Shown here in pieces: positions 1 through 7,900 of a DNA stretch of 64,000 bases (position 1 is the first letter of the stretch; each line of letters opens with the position of its first letter). Source of the stretch: CAWAYR01 sp050250875. GTDB taxonomy: Bacteria; Acidobacteriota; Vicinamibacteria; Vicinamibacterales; UBA2999. A program made the translations under genes and the position numbers. The DNA lies in NCBI GenBank assembly GCA_050250875.1, contig JBFWNV010000001.1, forward strand, positions 620,001 to 684,000. Direction: 5' to 3'. The notes under the pieces were generated by a model. That model was not told the DNA's origin, ran no database searches, and saw only the letters and a list, made by a program, of their open reading frames with translations.

Positions 1-408
1 CCAGCCGGTCTCGTCCTGGACGCGGCTGCCGACCGCCCGCTCGACCTCCGGCGACGCGATCGGGAACTGCTTGTGGGCGCGCCGCACCTCGACCCGGAAG
101 CTCGGCACCGGGCGGTCGCGCGGCAGGTCGCGCAGCACCGCCTCGGTGATCGACTCGACGTCGGGAGTGGTGACGGTGGCGACGGCGAAGTTGGCCAGGC
201 CGCACACCACGCGCAGCCGCCGCACCGCCTCGGCCACGTCGGCCGCCGGCCCCAGCGCGATCTCGAGACGGCCCATCGGCAATTGCACCGGGCCGACGTC
301 GAGGCCGGCGAGCGCGTCGCGGACGTTGCGCGCCAGGTGGCGGATGAACCAGGGGCGGTTCTGCCCTTTGAGGGCGATCTCCTGGTAATGCGCGAGAAGA
401 ACTCTCAT
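1..408 (-). CDS. thiI: tRNA 4-thiouridine synthase ThiI, N-terminal part (cut by window edge)
   Basis: ThiI moves sulfur to U8 of tRNA and to the thiamine thiazole precursor. Only the first 136 codons are inside the window, read from the reverse strand with no stop. The start reads MRVLLAHYQEIALKGQNRPW, the typical ThiI opening (E-I-A-L-K-G-x-N-R), and further on comes a THUMP-like part with IASPEVERAVGSRV, close to the usual SPxxER-x-xG signature. The catalytic PP-loop and rhodanese parts lie outside. The ATG overlaps the hpnE stop by one base (TGATG), so it is the last visible gene of the hopanoid operon and probably translationally coupled. The family call is by eye from these motifs. Confidence 0.85.
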   Translation of the reverse strand, partial: MRVLLAHYQEIALKGQNRPWFIRHLARNVRDALAGLDVGPVQLPMGRLEIALGPAADVAEAVRRLRVVCGLANFAVATVTTPDVESITEAVLRDLPRDRPVPSFRVEVRRAHKQFPIASPEVERAVGSRVQDETGW

Positions 409-1766
409 CAGGGGCTGGGGACTGGGGGCTGGGGGCTGGGGCGGGCCAGGAACTCGAGCACGGCGGCGGCGGCGCGGTGGCCGCTGACGACGGCGCTCTC
501 GATGGTGGCCGGCAGGCCGGTGTCGATCCAGTCGCCGGCGAGGAAGAAGCCAGGGACTTCGGTGGTCGTGCCGGGACGCGACGGCTCCCCGGCCGCCAGC
601 GAGAAAGTGGCCTGTCGCTCGCGCACCGCGGTGCCGCGTCGCAGGGTTGCCCGGGCGGCGGCCGGCACGGCGGCGCCGAGCTCGGCGTGGGCGCGGGCGA
701 CGATGGCGTCGTTGGGCATGGCGACGATGGCCTCGGCGCCGCTGCAGACGAGCGACAGGTGGGTGGCCTCGCCCGGCGTCACGCGCCGGCGATCGAACAC
801 CCATTGGAACGTGCGTCCGGGCAGGCCCACGAACGGCTCGTCGAGCACCGGCCGATCGAACCACAGATTGGCGGTGACGATCGGCGCGCTGCGCATCGCG
901 GTCGCGCGTTCGATCGTCGCGGCCAGGGCAGCCGGCGGAGCCGCGCCGCACACCGCGGCGAGTCCGTTCCACGGCACGGCCGAGACGACTGCGGCGGCGG
1001 CCACGCGATCGCCCCGCGACTCGATGCCGGTCGCGCGGCCACCGTCGAAACGGACGCGGGCCGTGCGTGAGGTCCACACCGCGCCGCCCCGTCCCTCGAT
1101 GAACGCCACGGCCGGGTCGACGAACGCGCCGCTGAGCGACGTGGCCGGCAGCACCAGCGCGGCGTCGTCGGGGCCGGGCCCGAGCAGGCGGCGCAGGACC
1201 TCGACGAAGGTCGTGGCGGTGGCGGTATCGACGGGCTGATTGAGGGCGGCGACCGCCAGCGGCTCCCACAGCAGCTGGCAGAGCCGTGGCGCCTGGCCGT
1301 GGGCCACGAGCCACTGGCGCACCGTCTGGTCGGGAGGCACGACGGCCCCAGGGGACAACGCCCGCGCCATGCCGGCGAGGGAGAGCCCCTCACGCCAGCT
1401 CAACGCCGGCCACCCCAGGATGCCGGCGGCCAGGTGCAGCGGCGCCGGCAGCGCCGGACAGCGAAGCTCCGTCATCCGACCGTCGCTGTCGATCATCGGG
1501 ACGCGCAGCCCCGCCTGCACCGCGAGCCGCCCGGTGCTGCCGATGCGGCGGGCGAAGGCCAGGGAGGCGTGATAGCAGCCGAGCAGCACGTGCTGGCCGT
1601 TGTCCACGCGGTCGCCCGAGGCGGCATCGCGCGTCGAGAACGTGCGGCCGCCGGGCACCGGCCGCGCCTCGACGATCAGCACCCGGGCACCGGCCTCGGC
1701 CAGCGCGGCCCCGGCGCTCAGCCCGGCGCAGCCGGCGCCGACCACGACGACGTCGGCCGCGGTCAC
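408..1766 (-). CDS. hpnE: hydroxysqualene dehydroxylase HpnE
   Basis: FAD-dependent amine-oxidase-fold enzyme that reduces hydroxysqualene to squalene, the last step of the HpnCDE route from farnesyl diphosphate. The 452-residue length is normal for the family. The N-terminus has the dinucleotide-binding fold VVVVGAGCAGLSAG followed by an acidic strand end and GGRT; the C-terminus has FLAGDWIDTGLPATIESAV, the FAD-closing motif. The start is GTG at 1764-1766, which overlaps the hpnD TGA in a 4-base GTGA junction; longer in-frame readings through hpnD are out-of-frame artefacts. The last dozen codons (Pro/Ser-rich tail) fall in a GGGGCTG-type heptamer repeat. Confidence 0.92.
   Translation of the reverse strand: MTAADVVVVGAGCAGLSAGAALAEAGARVLIVEARPVPGGRTFSTRDAASGDRVDNGQHVLLGCYHASLAFARRIGSTGRLAVQAGLRVPMIDSDGRMTELRCPALPAPLHLAAGILGWPALSWREGLSLAGMARALSPGAVVPPDQTVRQWLVAHGQAPRLCQLLWEPLAVAALNQPVDTATATTFVEVLRRLLGPGPDDAALVLPATSLSGAFVDPAVAFIEGRGGAVWTSRTARVRFDGGRATGIESRGDRVAAAAVVSAVPWNGLAAVCGAAPPAALAATIERATAMRSAPIVTANLWFDRPVLDEPFVGLPGRTFQWVFDRRRVTPGEATHLSLVCSGAEAIVAMPNDAIVARAHAELGAAVPAAARATLRRGTAVRERQATFSLAAGEPSRPGTTTEVPGFFLAGDWIDTGLPATIESAVVSGHRAAAAVLEFLARPSPQPPVPSP
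413..447 (+). repeat. GGGGCTG-type heptamer repeat inside the 3' end of hpnE
   Basis: The stretch is built of the 7-base unit GGGGCTG with GGGACTG variants, about five copies in a row. It is a one-base variant of the GGGGCTC heptamer found in several gaps of this window, but here it encodes the Pro/Ser tail of HpnE just before the stop codon and the overlapping thiI start. Confidence 0.7.
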
Positions 1767-2611
1767 GAGGTGCGCGCCGGCGCCACCGCTTCGACGCCCG
1801 CCCGCATCAGCGTCCGCGCCCACGTCGCCGCGGCGATCAGCGCCCGCTGCGGCCGCGGCACCCGCACGACCTCCGAGAACACGTCGTAGCCGCGGCGCTC
1901 GATCCGCTGCAGGATGCCGAAGTAGATCGCCGACATGATCTCGGCGGCGACGAGGTGCCGGGCCTCGCCCGGCGGCAGCGCGGCCGCGGCCTGATCGTAA
2001 TAAGCGCGGGCCCGCGCGCACTGCATCGCCAGGAGCGCCGCCACCTCGGGGGTGACCCGGCCGGCGGCCAGGGCGGCTTCGCTGCAGCCGGTCCGCGCCA
2101 TCTCGTCCTGCGGCAGGTAGATGCGTCCGCGCGTGAGGTCGGTGGCGACGTCGCGGACGATGTTGGTGAGCTGCAGGGCCAGGCCGAGGTGCATGGCGTA
2201 GTCCCGTCCGCCTGGATGGCGGCAGCCGAAGATGTTCAGGCAGATCACTCCGACCGTGGACGCCACCCGCCAGCAGTACTCGCGCAGGTCGTCGAAGGTG
2301 GCGTAGCGGGTGTGCTCCAGATCCATCTGCACGCCGTCGGCCAGATCCTCGAAGGCCCGCCGCGGCAGGGCGTAGCGGGCCGCGACCGGCTGCAGGGCCC
2401 GCCCCTGCGGCGACTCCGGCGTGCCGCCGTCGAACACGCGGGCGAGTTCGCTGCGCCAGAAGTGCAGCTGACCGGCCGCGGCGGTGGGGCCGGGCGCCTC
2501 GTCCACGGCGTCGTCGATCGCCCGGCAGGCGTCCCACACGGTGACGATGGCGCCGCGTTCGGCCGGCGGCAGCACGAGAAACGAGTAGTAGAAGGAGGTA
2601 TCGCGGCTCAC
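1763..2611 (-). CDS. hpnD: presqualene diphosphate synthase HpnD
   Basis: Squalene/phytoene-synthase-fold enzyme that condenses two farnesyl diphosphates to presqualene diphosphate. It shows both aspartate-rich motifs that bind Mg-diphosphate: AIDDAVDEA near residue 40 and LTNIVRDVATD near residue 160, plus RGRIYLPQDE, typical of HpnD. The chosen start is GTG at 2609-2611, giving a protein that begins SRDTSFYYSF, as HpnD proteins usually do; an in-frame ATG at 2644 would add 11 residues and neither has a clear ribosome site. It ends in a GTGA overlap with hpnE. About 120 untranslated bases separate it from hpnC, unlike the overlapping junctions elsewhere in the operon. Confidence 0.93.
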   Translation of the reverse strand: MSRDTSFYYSFLVLPPAERGAIVTVWDACRAIDDAVDEAPGPTAAAGQLHFWRSELARVFDGGTPESPQGRALQPVAARYALPRRAFEDLADGVQMDLEHTRYATFDDLREYCWRVASTVGVICLNIFGCRHPGGRDYAMHLGLALQLTNIVRDVATDLTRGRIYLPQDEMARTGCSEAALAAGRVTPEVAALLAMQCARARAYYDQAAAALPPGEARHLVAAEIMSAIYFGILQRIERRGYDVFSEVVRVPRPQRALIAAATWARTLMRAGVEAVAPARTS

Positions 2612-2734
2612 GTTAGCAGCCCGGGGTGAAAGTCCCGCCGGCATTCGACCGATGATGCATCGCCGCTCACTTCGTTGCTCGCCTTCAAATACAGGCCGGT
2701 ATTCTCAGTTGTCGCGCCTTGTGATCGGCGCGCC

Positions 2735-3655
2735 TCACCGGTCCCGGTGCTCGCCGGGACTTCCACCCCGGGCTGCTAGCGTCCTCCACCCTACCACCAG
2801 CGCATCTGCCGGCCCGAGACGGGGCCGGGCCGCCACCGGATCGAACCCGCACTGCTCGAGGCGTTCCAGCACGCGCGTGCCGCCGTGCCAGGTGGCGCGC
2901 AGCTCCCAGCGCAGCCGGCCGCCGACGTGATCGAGCAGCGGCCGCCCGTGGTCGAACAGCCCGCGCGTGCGCGTCGCGCACGCCGCCAGCACCCGCTGCC
3001 ACTCGCGCGGGGCCGCGCTGAGCGGCGGCGCCAGCGACTCGAGGGTCGCCCCGGCGGCGCGCCACTCCGTCTCGGGCACGTAGAGGCGGCCGCGCGTCCA
3101 GTCGACGGCGAAGTCCTGCCAGAAGTTGGTGAGTTGCAGGGCGGTGCAGATGGCGTCCGACCAGCGGTCGAGCCGCTCGTCGCGGTGACCGAACAGCCGC
3201 AGCACCAGTCGGCCCACGGGATTGGCGGAGCGGCGGCAGTAGTCGTCGACCTCGGCCCAGGTGGCATAACGGGTGACGGTGACATCCTGCCGGAACGCCG
3301 AGATCAGCGCTTCCAGCAGCGCGACCGGCAGGTCGAACACGCGGATGGTGTCGGCGAGCGCGGTGAAGATCGCCGTGGCCCGTGGCCCGAGGTCGGCGCC
3401 GAGCGGCTCGCCGGCCCCCAGCGATCGGTGCAGCGCGTCGAGCCATCCGTCGAGCAGGCGCAGGCGCTCCCGGGTGCTGTGCCCGTCTTCGTCGGCGAAG
3501 TCGTCGGCGGTGCGCGCGAAGGCGTACACCGCGGCCACGTGCGGACGGAGCCTGGCCGGCACCAAGCGCGATGCCACGGGGAAGTTCTCGTAGTGCCCGC
3601 GCGCGATCGCCAGACAGGTGTCGTAGGCCACGGGGAGATCGACGGCGGCGCTCAC
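2735..3655 (-). CDS. hpnC: hydroxysqualene synthase HpnC
   Basis: Second squalene/phytoene-synthase-fold protein of the operon; HpnC converts presqualene diphosphate to hydroxysqualene. The 306-residue product has TADDFADE and NFWQDFAVDW, the two Asp-rich Mg-binding motifs, followed by RGRLYVPETEW. The order hpnC-hpnD-hpnE is the usual one for this squalene route. The start is GTG at 3653-3655, overlapping the pduO TGA by four bases; this gives the opening SAAVDLPVAYDTCLAIARGH, a normal HpnC N-terminus. The much longer open frame that continues upstream through pduO is a high-GC artefact. Confidence 0.93.
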   Translation of the reverse strand: MSAAVDLPVAYDTCLAIARGHYENFPVASRLVPARLRPHVAAVYAFARTADDFADEDGHSTRERLRLLDGWLDALHRSLGAGEPLGADLGPRATAIFTALADTIRVFDLPVALLEALISAFRQDVTVTRYATWAEVDDYCRRSANPVGRLVLRLFGHRDERLDRWSDAICTALQLTNFWQDFAVDWTRGRLYVPETEWRAAGATLESLAPPLSAAPREWQRVLAACATRTRGLFDHGRPLLDHVGGRLRWELRATWHGGTRVLERLEQCGFDPVAARPRLGPADALVVGWRTLAARGGSPGEHRDR

Positions 3656-4191
3656 CAGATCGACTCGGGCACGCCGGCGCGGTGGCTGGCGGCGCGGGCC
3701 ATGACGAACAGCAGGTCCGACAACCGGTTGAGGTACACCAGAACCGTCGGTTCCACCTCGTTGTCGCCGATGCGCAGCGCCTCCACTTCGGCGCGCCGGC
3801 ACACGGTGCGGGCCACGTGCAGCGCCGCGCCTCCGGGCGATCCGCCGGCCAGGATGAAGTGCCGCAGCGGCGGCAGCTCGGCCTCGAACGCGTCGATCCA
3901 CGACTCGAGGCGGGCGACGTCGGCATCGCCGATCGCCGCCTTGGTGACGCGCTCGGCGATCCTGTGGCGCGGATCGGCCAGGCGGGCGCCGAGGGCGAAG
4001 AGATCGCGCTGCAGGTGCTCGACCTTGGCGGTGAGGTCGGCGTCGAGCCCCGACGCCCGTGCCACGCCGAGCTGGGCGTTGAGCTCGTCGACGGTGCCGT
4101 AGGCGACGACGCGCGGGTGGGTCTTGGCGACGCGCGTGCCGTCGAAAAGGCTGGTCGTGCCGTCGTCGCCCGTCTTCGTGTAGATTTTCAT
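3652..4191 (-). CDS. pduO: PduO-type cob(I)alamin adenosyltransferase
   Basis: Transfers the adenosyl group of ATP to cob(I)alamin to make adenosylcobalamin. The 179-residue protein begins MKIYTKTGDDGTTSLFDGTR, the N-terminal ATP-binding signature of the PduO/MMAB class. It ends with NRLSDLLFVMARAA, the conserved helix of the active-site interface. It is the first gene of the hopanoid operon and is joined to hpnC by a GTGA overlap; its role there is not obvious from the sequence. The ATG lies ten bases after a CATAAT -10-like box with no Shine-Dalgarno sequence, so the mRNA leader must be very short. No cobalamin riboswitch fits in the 13-base gap upstream. Confidence 0.93.
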   Translation of the reverse strand: MKIYTKTGDDGTTSLFDGTRVAKTHPRVVAYGTVDELNAQLGVARASGLDADLTAKVEHLQRDLFALGARLADPRHRIAERVTKAAIGDADVARLESWIDAFEAELPPLRHFILAGGSPGGAALHVARTVCRRAEVEALRIGDNEVEPTVLVYLNRLSDLLFVMARAASHRAGVPESIW

Positions 4192-4207
4192 CGAACGTTC
4201 GATTATG
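4181..4207. promoter_or_regulatory. overlapping divergent promoters of pduO and mutY with a 12-base palindrome
   Basis: Only 13 bases separate the two start codons. On the minus strand CATAAT (4202-4207) is a -10 candidate for pduO and overlaps the mutY start codon. On the plus strand TAGATT (4181-4186) could serve mutY and lies inside pduO codons. Between them TCGAACGTTCGA (4191-4202) is a perfect palindrome. The promoter calls are by eye, without a convincing -35 box. Confidence 0.45.
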
Positions 4208-4900
4208 CCGCGCCGGCGAGGCACTCGCGCTCCAAAACCGAAGCTGCCTCCCCCGTCGGAGCGGGCGCGCTTCCGCCGCGTGCTGCTGCGCTGGTACGAC
4301 CGCCACGGCCGCGACCTGCCGTGGCGTTCGACCGACGACCCGTACCACATCCTGGTGTCGGAGGTGATGCTGCAGCAGACGCAGGTCGATCGCGTGCTGC
4401 CCAAGTACCACGAGTGGCTGGGCAAGTACCCGTCGCTCGAAGCACTGGCCGCCGCGCCCGAAGCCGATGTCTCGGCCACCTGGCGGCCGCTCGGCTACAA
4501 CATCCGGCCCAAGCGCCTGCACACGATCGCCCGCGAGGCGGTGGCCACCTACGGCGGGGCGCTGCCCGACGACCGCGCGACGCTGCTGTCGTTCAAGGGC
4601 ATCGGCGAGTACACGGCCGGCGCCATCCTCAGCTTCGCGTTCCGCAAGCGGGCGCCGATCCTCGACACCAACGTCGCCCGCGTGCTCTACCGCGTGTTCG
4701 TCGGCAAGGGCGATCCCAAGGGCCACGCGATGACTCGCCGGCTGTGGGCGGTGTCGGCGGCGCTGGTGCCGCGGGCCCGCGCCTTCGACTTCAATCAGGC
4801 GCTTATGGACTTCGGCGCGCTGGCGTGTACGGCGCGCAAGCCGGCGTGCGCGATCTGCCCCATGGCGAGGTTCTGCCGCTCGTATCCCTGGGCCACGTGA
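4205..4900 (+). CDS. mutY: MutY-type adenine DNA glycosylase, short form lacking the C-terminal domain
   Basis: Base-excision repair enzyme that removes adenine opposite 8-oxoguanine. The HhH-GPD core is complete. It has the catalytic Glu in SEVMLQQTQ, the helix-hairpin-helix in FKGIGEYTAGAI including the conserved Tyr, the catalytic Asp in ILDTNVARVL, and a 4Fe-4S cluster motif C-x6-C-x2-C-x5-C at the end (ACTARKPACAICPMARFC). At 231 residues it stops a few residues after the last Cys, so it lacks the NUDIX-like domain that reads 8-oxoG in standard MutY of about 350 residues. It could therefore be a distinct glycosylase subfamily. It diverges from pduO with a 13-base gap. Confidence 0.82.
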   Translation: MPRRRGTRAPKPKLPPPSERARFRRVLLRWYDRHGRDLPWRSTDDPYHILVSEVMLQQTQVDRVLPKYHEWLGKYPSLEALAAAPEADVSATWRPLGYNIRPKRLHTIAREAVATYGGALPDDRATLLSFKGIGEYTAGAILSFAFRKRAPILDTNVARVLYRVFVGKGDPKGHAMTRRLWAVSAALVPRARAFDFNQALMDFGALACTARKPACAICPMARFCRSYPWAT

Positions 4901-4928
4901 AACGGCTGCGTCCGGTCCGGCCGCCGCG

Positions 4929-7900
4929 TCAGCGCCAGGGCATCGCCTGGCCATCGGTCTTCGCCAGGGCGGCATCGAGTTCCCGGGCCAGAACCCGCAC
5001 GTTGGGCTCCTCGAGCATCGTCTGATGGCTCCCTGGAACGGGGTGGACGATCAGACTGCCGGCCAATTCACGCCATCGTGCGGTCGTGTCGTCGCCCTGG
5101 GGGCGCTCGGTGGCGAAGAAGAGCGTGACGTCGCCGTCGTAGCGCGCCGGTCGGTAGCGGTGATACGCCAGCAGGTTGGCCTGCCTGACGTGCCGCAGAA
5201 TCTCGGGCAGGGGAAGGTGGTCGCCCGCCTCGATACGTGCGGCGATCTTGGCGATCTCGTTGCGACGACGCCACCGTCGCCGGGCCAGCCGGGAACGGAC
5301 GCGTCGGACGCGGGTCCAGAGATAGGAGCTTCGACTGCCCTCGGCGCCGCCGATCAGGGCCAGTCCGGCTCGCCGCATCCGCCCGCCGACCTCGAGGAGG
5401 GCGGTGCGCCACGACACTGACGCCGCCGAGCCGTCGTTCCTGCCGCCGTCGAAGCCGGTGTCGAGCAGCGCGAGCAGCGACACTCGCTCGCCCGACGCGC
5501 GCAGCTGCTGAGCCATCTCGAACGCCACCATTCCGCCGAAGCTGATGCCGCCGATCGCGTACGGTCCCTGTGGCTGCAGCGTGCGCATCTCACCGATGAA
5601 CCTGGCGGCAATGGCCTCGAAGCTGGTCATCGGGGGGTGCCGGCCGTCCCGACCGAGCGACTCGAGGCCGACGACCGGCTGATCGGGATTCAGGTGGCGC
5701 GCCACCGGCTGGAACCCCAAGATGTTGCCGCCGGCGCCTGGCAGCACGAAGAACGGTCGTCGCGTGCCGGTCGGCCGGATCGCGACCAGGCACGGAGAGC
5801 GGCGAAAGACGTCGGCGGGCAGCATCGCGGCGCCGCCGGCCGCCCGGTCGCCACCGTCGGACGGTGAGAGGGCGGCCGGCGTGGCCGCGCCGCCGCCCGC
5901 TGCCGGCGCCCTCGCGGCATCGATCACCGCGGAGAGCCGGCCGATCGTCGGCGCGTCGAACAACGTCGCCAGCGTCAGCGTGACCGAGAACTGCTCCTGA
6001 ATTCGCGCAAAGACCCGCAGCGCCGACAGCGAGTGCCCACCCAGGTCGAAGAACGTCTGATCGGTGCCGAGCTCATCGCGGTTGAGCACCTCGGCCCAGA
6101 TCCGGGCCAGCGCCCGTTCGGTCGCCGTGGCAGGGGGCCACGACGGCGACGCCGGCACCGCCTCGACGTCCGGCAGCGCCTCGCGATCGATCTTGCCGTT
6201 GGCGGTCAGCGGCAGCGCCGGCAGGGTGATGACAACCGGCAGCATGTAGTCGGGCACCTGGGTGGTCAGCCACTCGCGCACGGCCGGCGCGAGGGCCTCG
6301 GCCACCGGTTCGATCCCGACGACACAGGCCACCAGTCGCCGCTCGCCGCCGCTATCGGTGCGAGCGGTCACGACGACGTCCGCCACCTGCGGGTGGCGCG
6401 CGATGATCGCCTCGACCTCACCCGGCTCGACGCGGAACCCGCGCACCTTCACCTGGCCGTCGAGACGGCCGCGGAACTCGATCGTCCCGTCCGGGCGGTA
6501 GCGGGCAGCGTCACCCGTCCGGTACAGCCGCCCGCCGCCGGCGAACGGAGCGGCGACGAACCGGCGTGCGGTGAGCTGCTCGTCGCCGAGGTAGCCGCAG
6601 GCCACGCCAGGACCGCCGATGTAGAGCTCGCCGGTGACGCCGACGGGCACCACCCGCATCCGCTCGTCGAGCACGTAGAGCGTCGTGTTGGCGATCGGAC
6701 GGCCGATCGGGATCGACGGACCGGCGGCGCTGGCGTCGTCGATCACGTGCCAGGCCGCGAAGGTCGTCGCTTCCGTGGGGCCGTAGCCGTTGATCAGCCG
6801 CGCCGGTGGGCCGGCCCGCAGCACCGCCGCCGCCCATCTGGGTTCGACGACGTCGCCGCCGACCACCAACTGAGTCATCGTCGCGAAGGCGGCCGGCTCG
6901 TGGGCCGCGACGGCGTTGAACAGTGCCGAGGTCAGGAACATCGTCGACACGCGGTGGTCGCGGATGCAGCGTGCGAAGCGGTGCGGCGACAGCACGGTGT
7001 CGCGGTCGACGATATCCAGCGTGGCGCCGTTGGCCAACGCACCCCAGATTTCGAACGTGGCGGCGTCGAAGGCCTGGTTCGACACCTGAGCGACGACGTC
7101 ACCCGGGCCGATGGTCACATAGTCGGTGCCGACCACCAGGCGGGCGATGCCACGATGCGGCACGGCGACGCCCTTGGGACGGCCGGTCGAACCCGACGTG
7201 TACATCACGTAGGCGACGTCGCTGCCGCCACATGCCTCGACGGGATCGCCACCGGCCTCGATTGCGGCGGGCAACGCCTCGAGGTCGACCCGTCGCGGGC
7301 CGGCCAGGGCGAGGGTGGCGGTCGCCGCGTGAACGATCACCACCGCGACCCCGGCATCGTCGACGATCGTCTGCAGGCGCGCCGGCGGGTTGGCGGGATC
7401 CAGCGGCACGTAGACGGCGCGCAGCTTCACCACGGCGAGCATCGCCACGATCAGGTCGATCGAGCGCTCGAGGGCGAGCGCGATGTGGTCGCCGGGCCCG
7501 GCGCCAGACGCTGCCAGCACCGCCGCCAGCCGGTTGGCGCGGCGATTGAGCTCCCCGTAGGTGATGGCGGCGGCGCCGGCGCGGACGGCGATCGCCCCGG
7601 CACTCGCTGCGGCGCGAGCCTCGACCAGGCGCGACACGCTGCGGTCGGACGGATAGTCGCGAGCGGTGCGGTTCCACTCGACCAGCGCCCGCTGCTCCTC
7701 CTCGGGCGTCAGCACCGTCAGGTCGTCGATCCGGCGGTCCGGCGCGGCGACGATGGCGGCGAGCACGGCGTCGAGATGGCGGGACAGACGACGGATGGTC
7801 TGCGCCGTGAAGAGGTCGGTGCTGTACTCGAGCATGCAGCGCAGCCCGGTGCCCGCCTCCTCGAAGCCGAAGTGGAGATCGAACTTGGCGGTGCCGTTGT

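Noticed and set aside
2612..2734. Possible riboswitch in the gap before hpnD because of GGTGAAAGTCC on the plus strand
   Set aside because: The similarity to a B12-box is only a few bases and on the strand opposite to the genes; no supporting stems were found.
4205..4900. Endonuclease III (Nth) in place of MutY
   Set aside because: The N-terminal LPWRSTDDPYHILVSEVMLQQTQ has the catalytic Glu of MutY and there is no Lys at the Nth catalytic position (the helix-hairpin-helix reads FKGIGEYTAGAI with Tyr).
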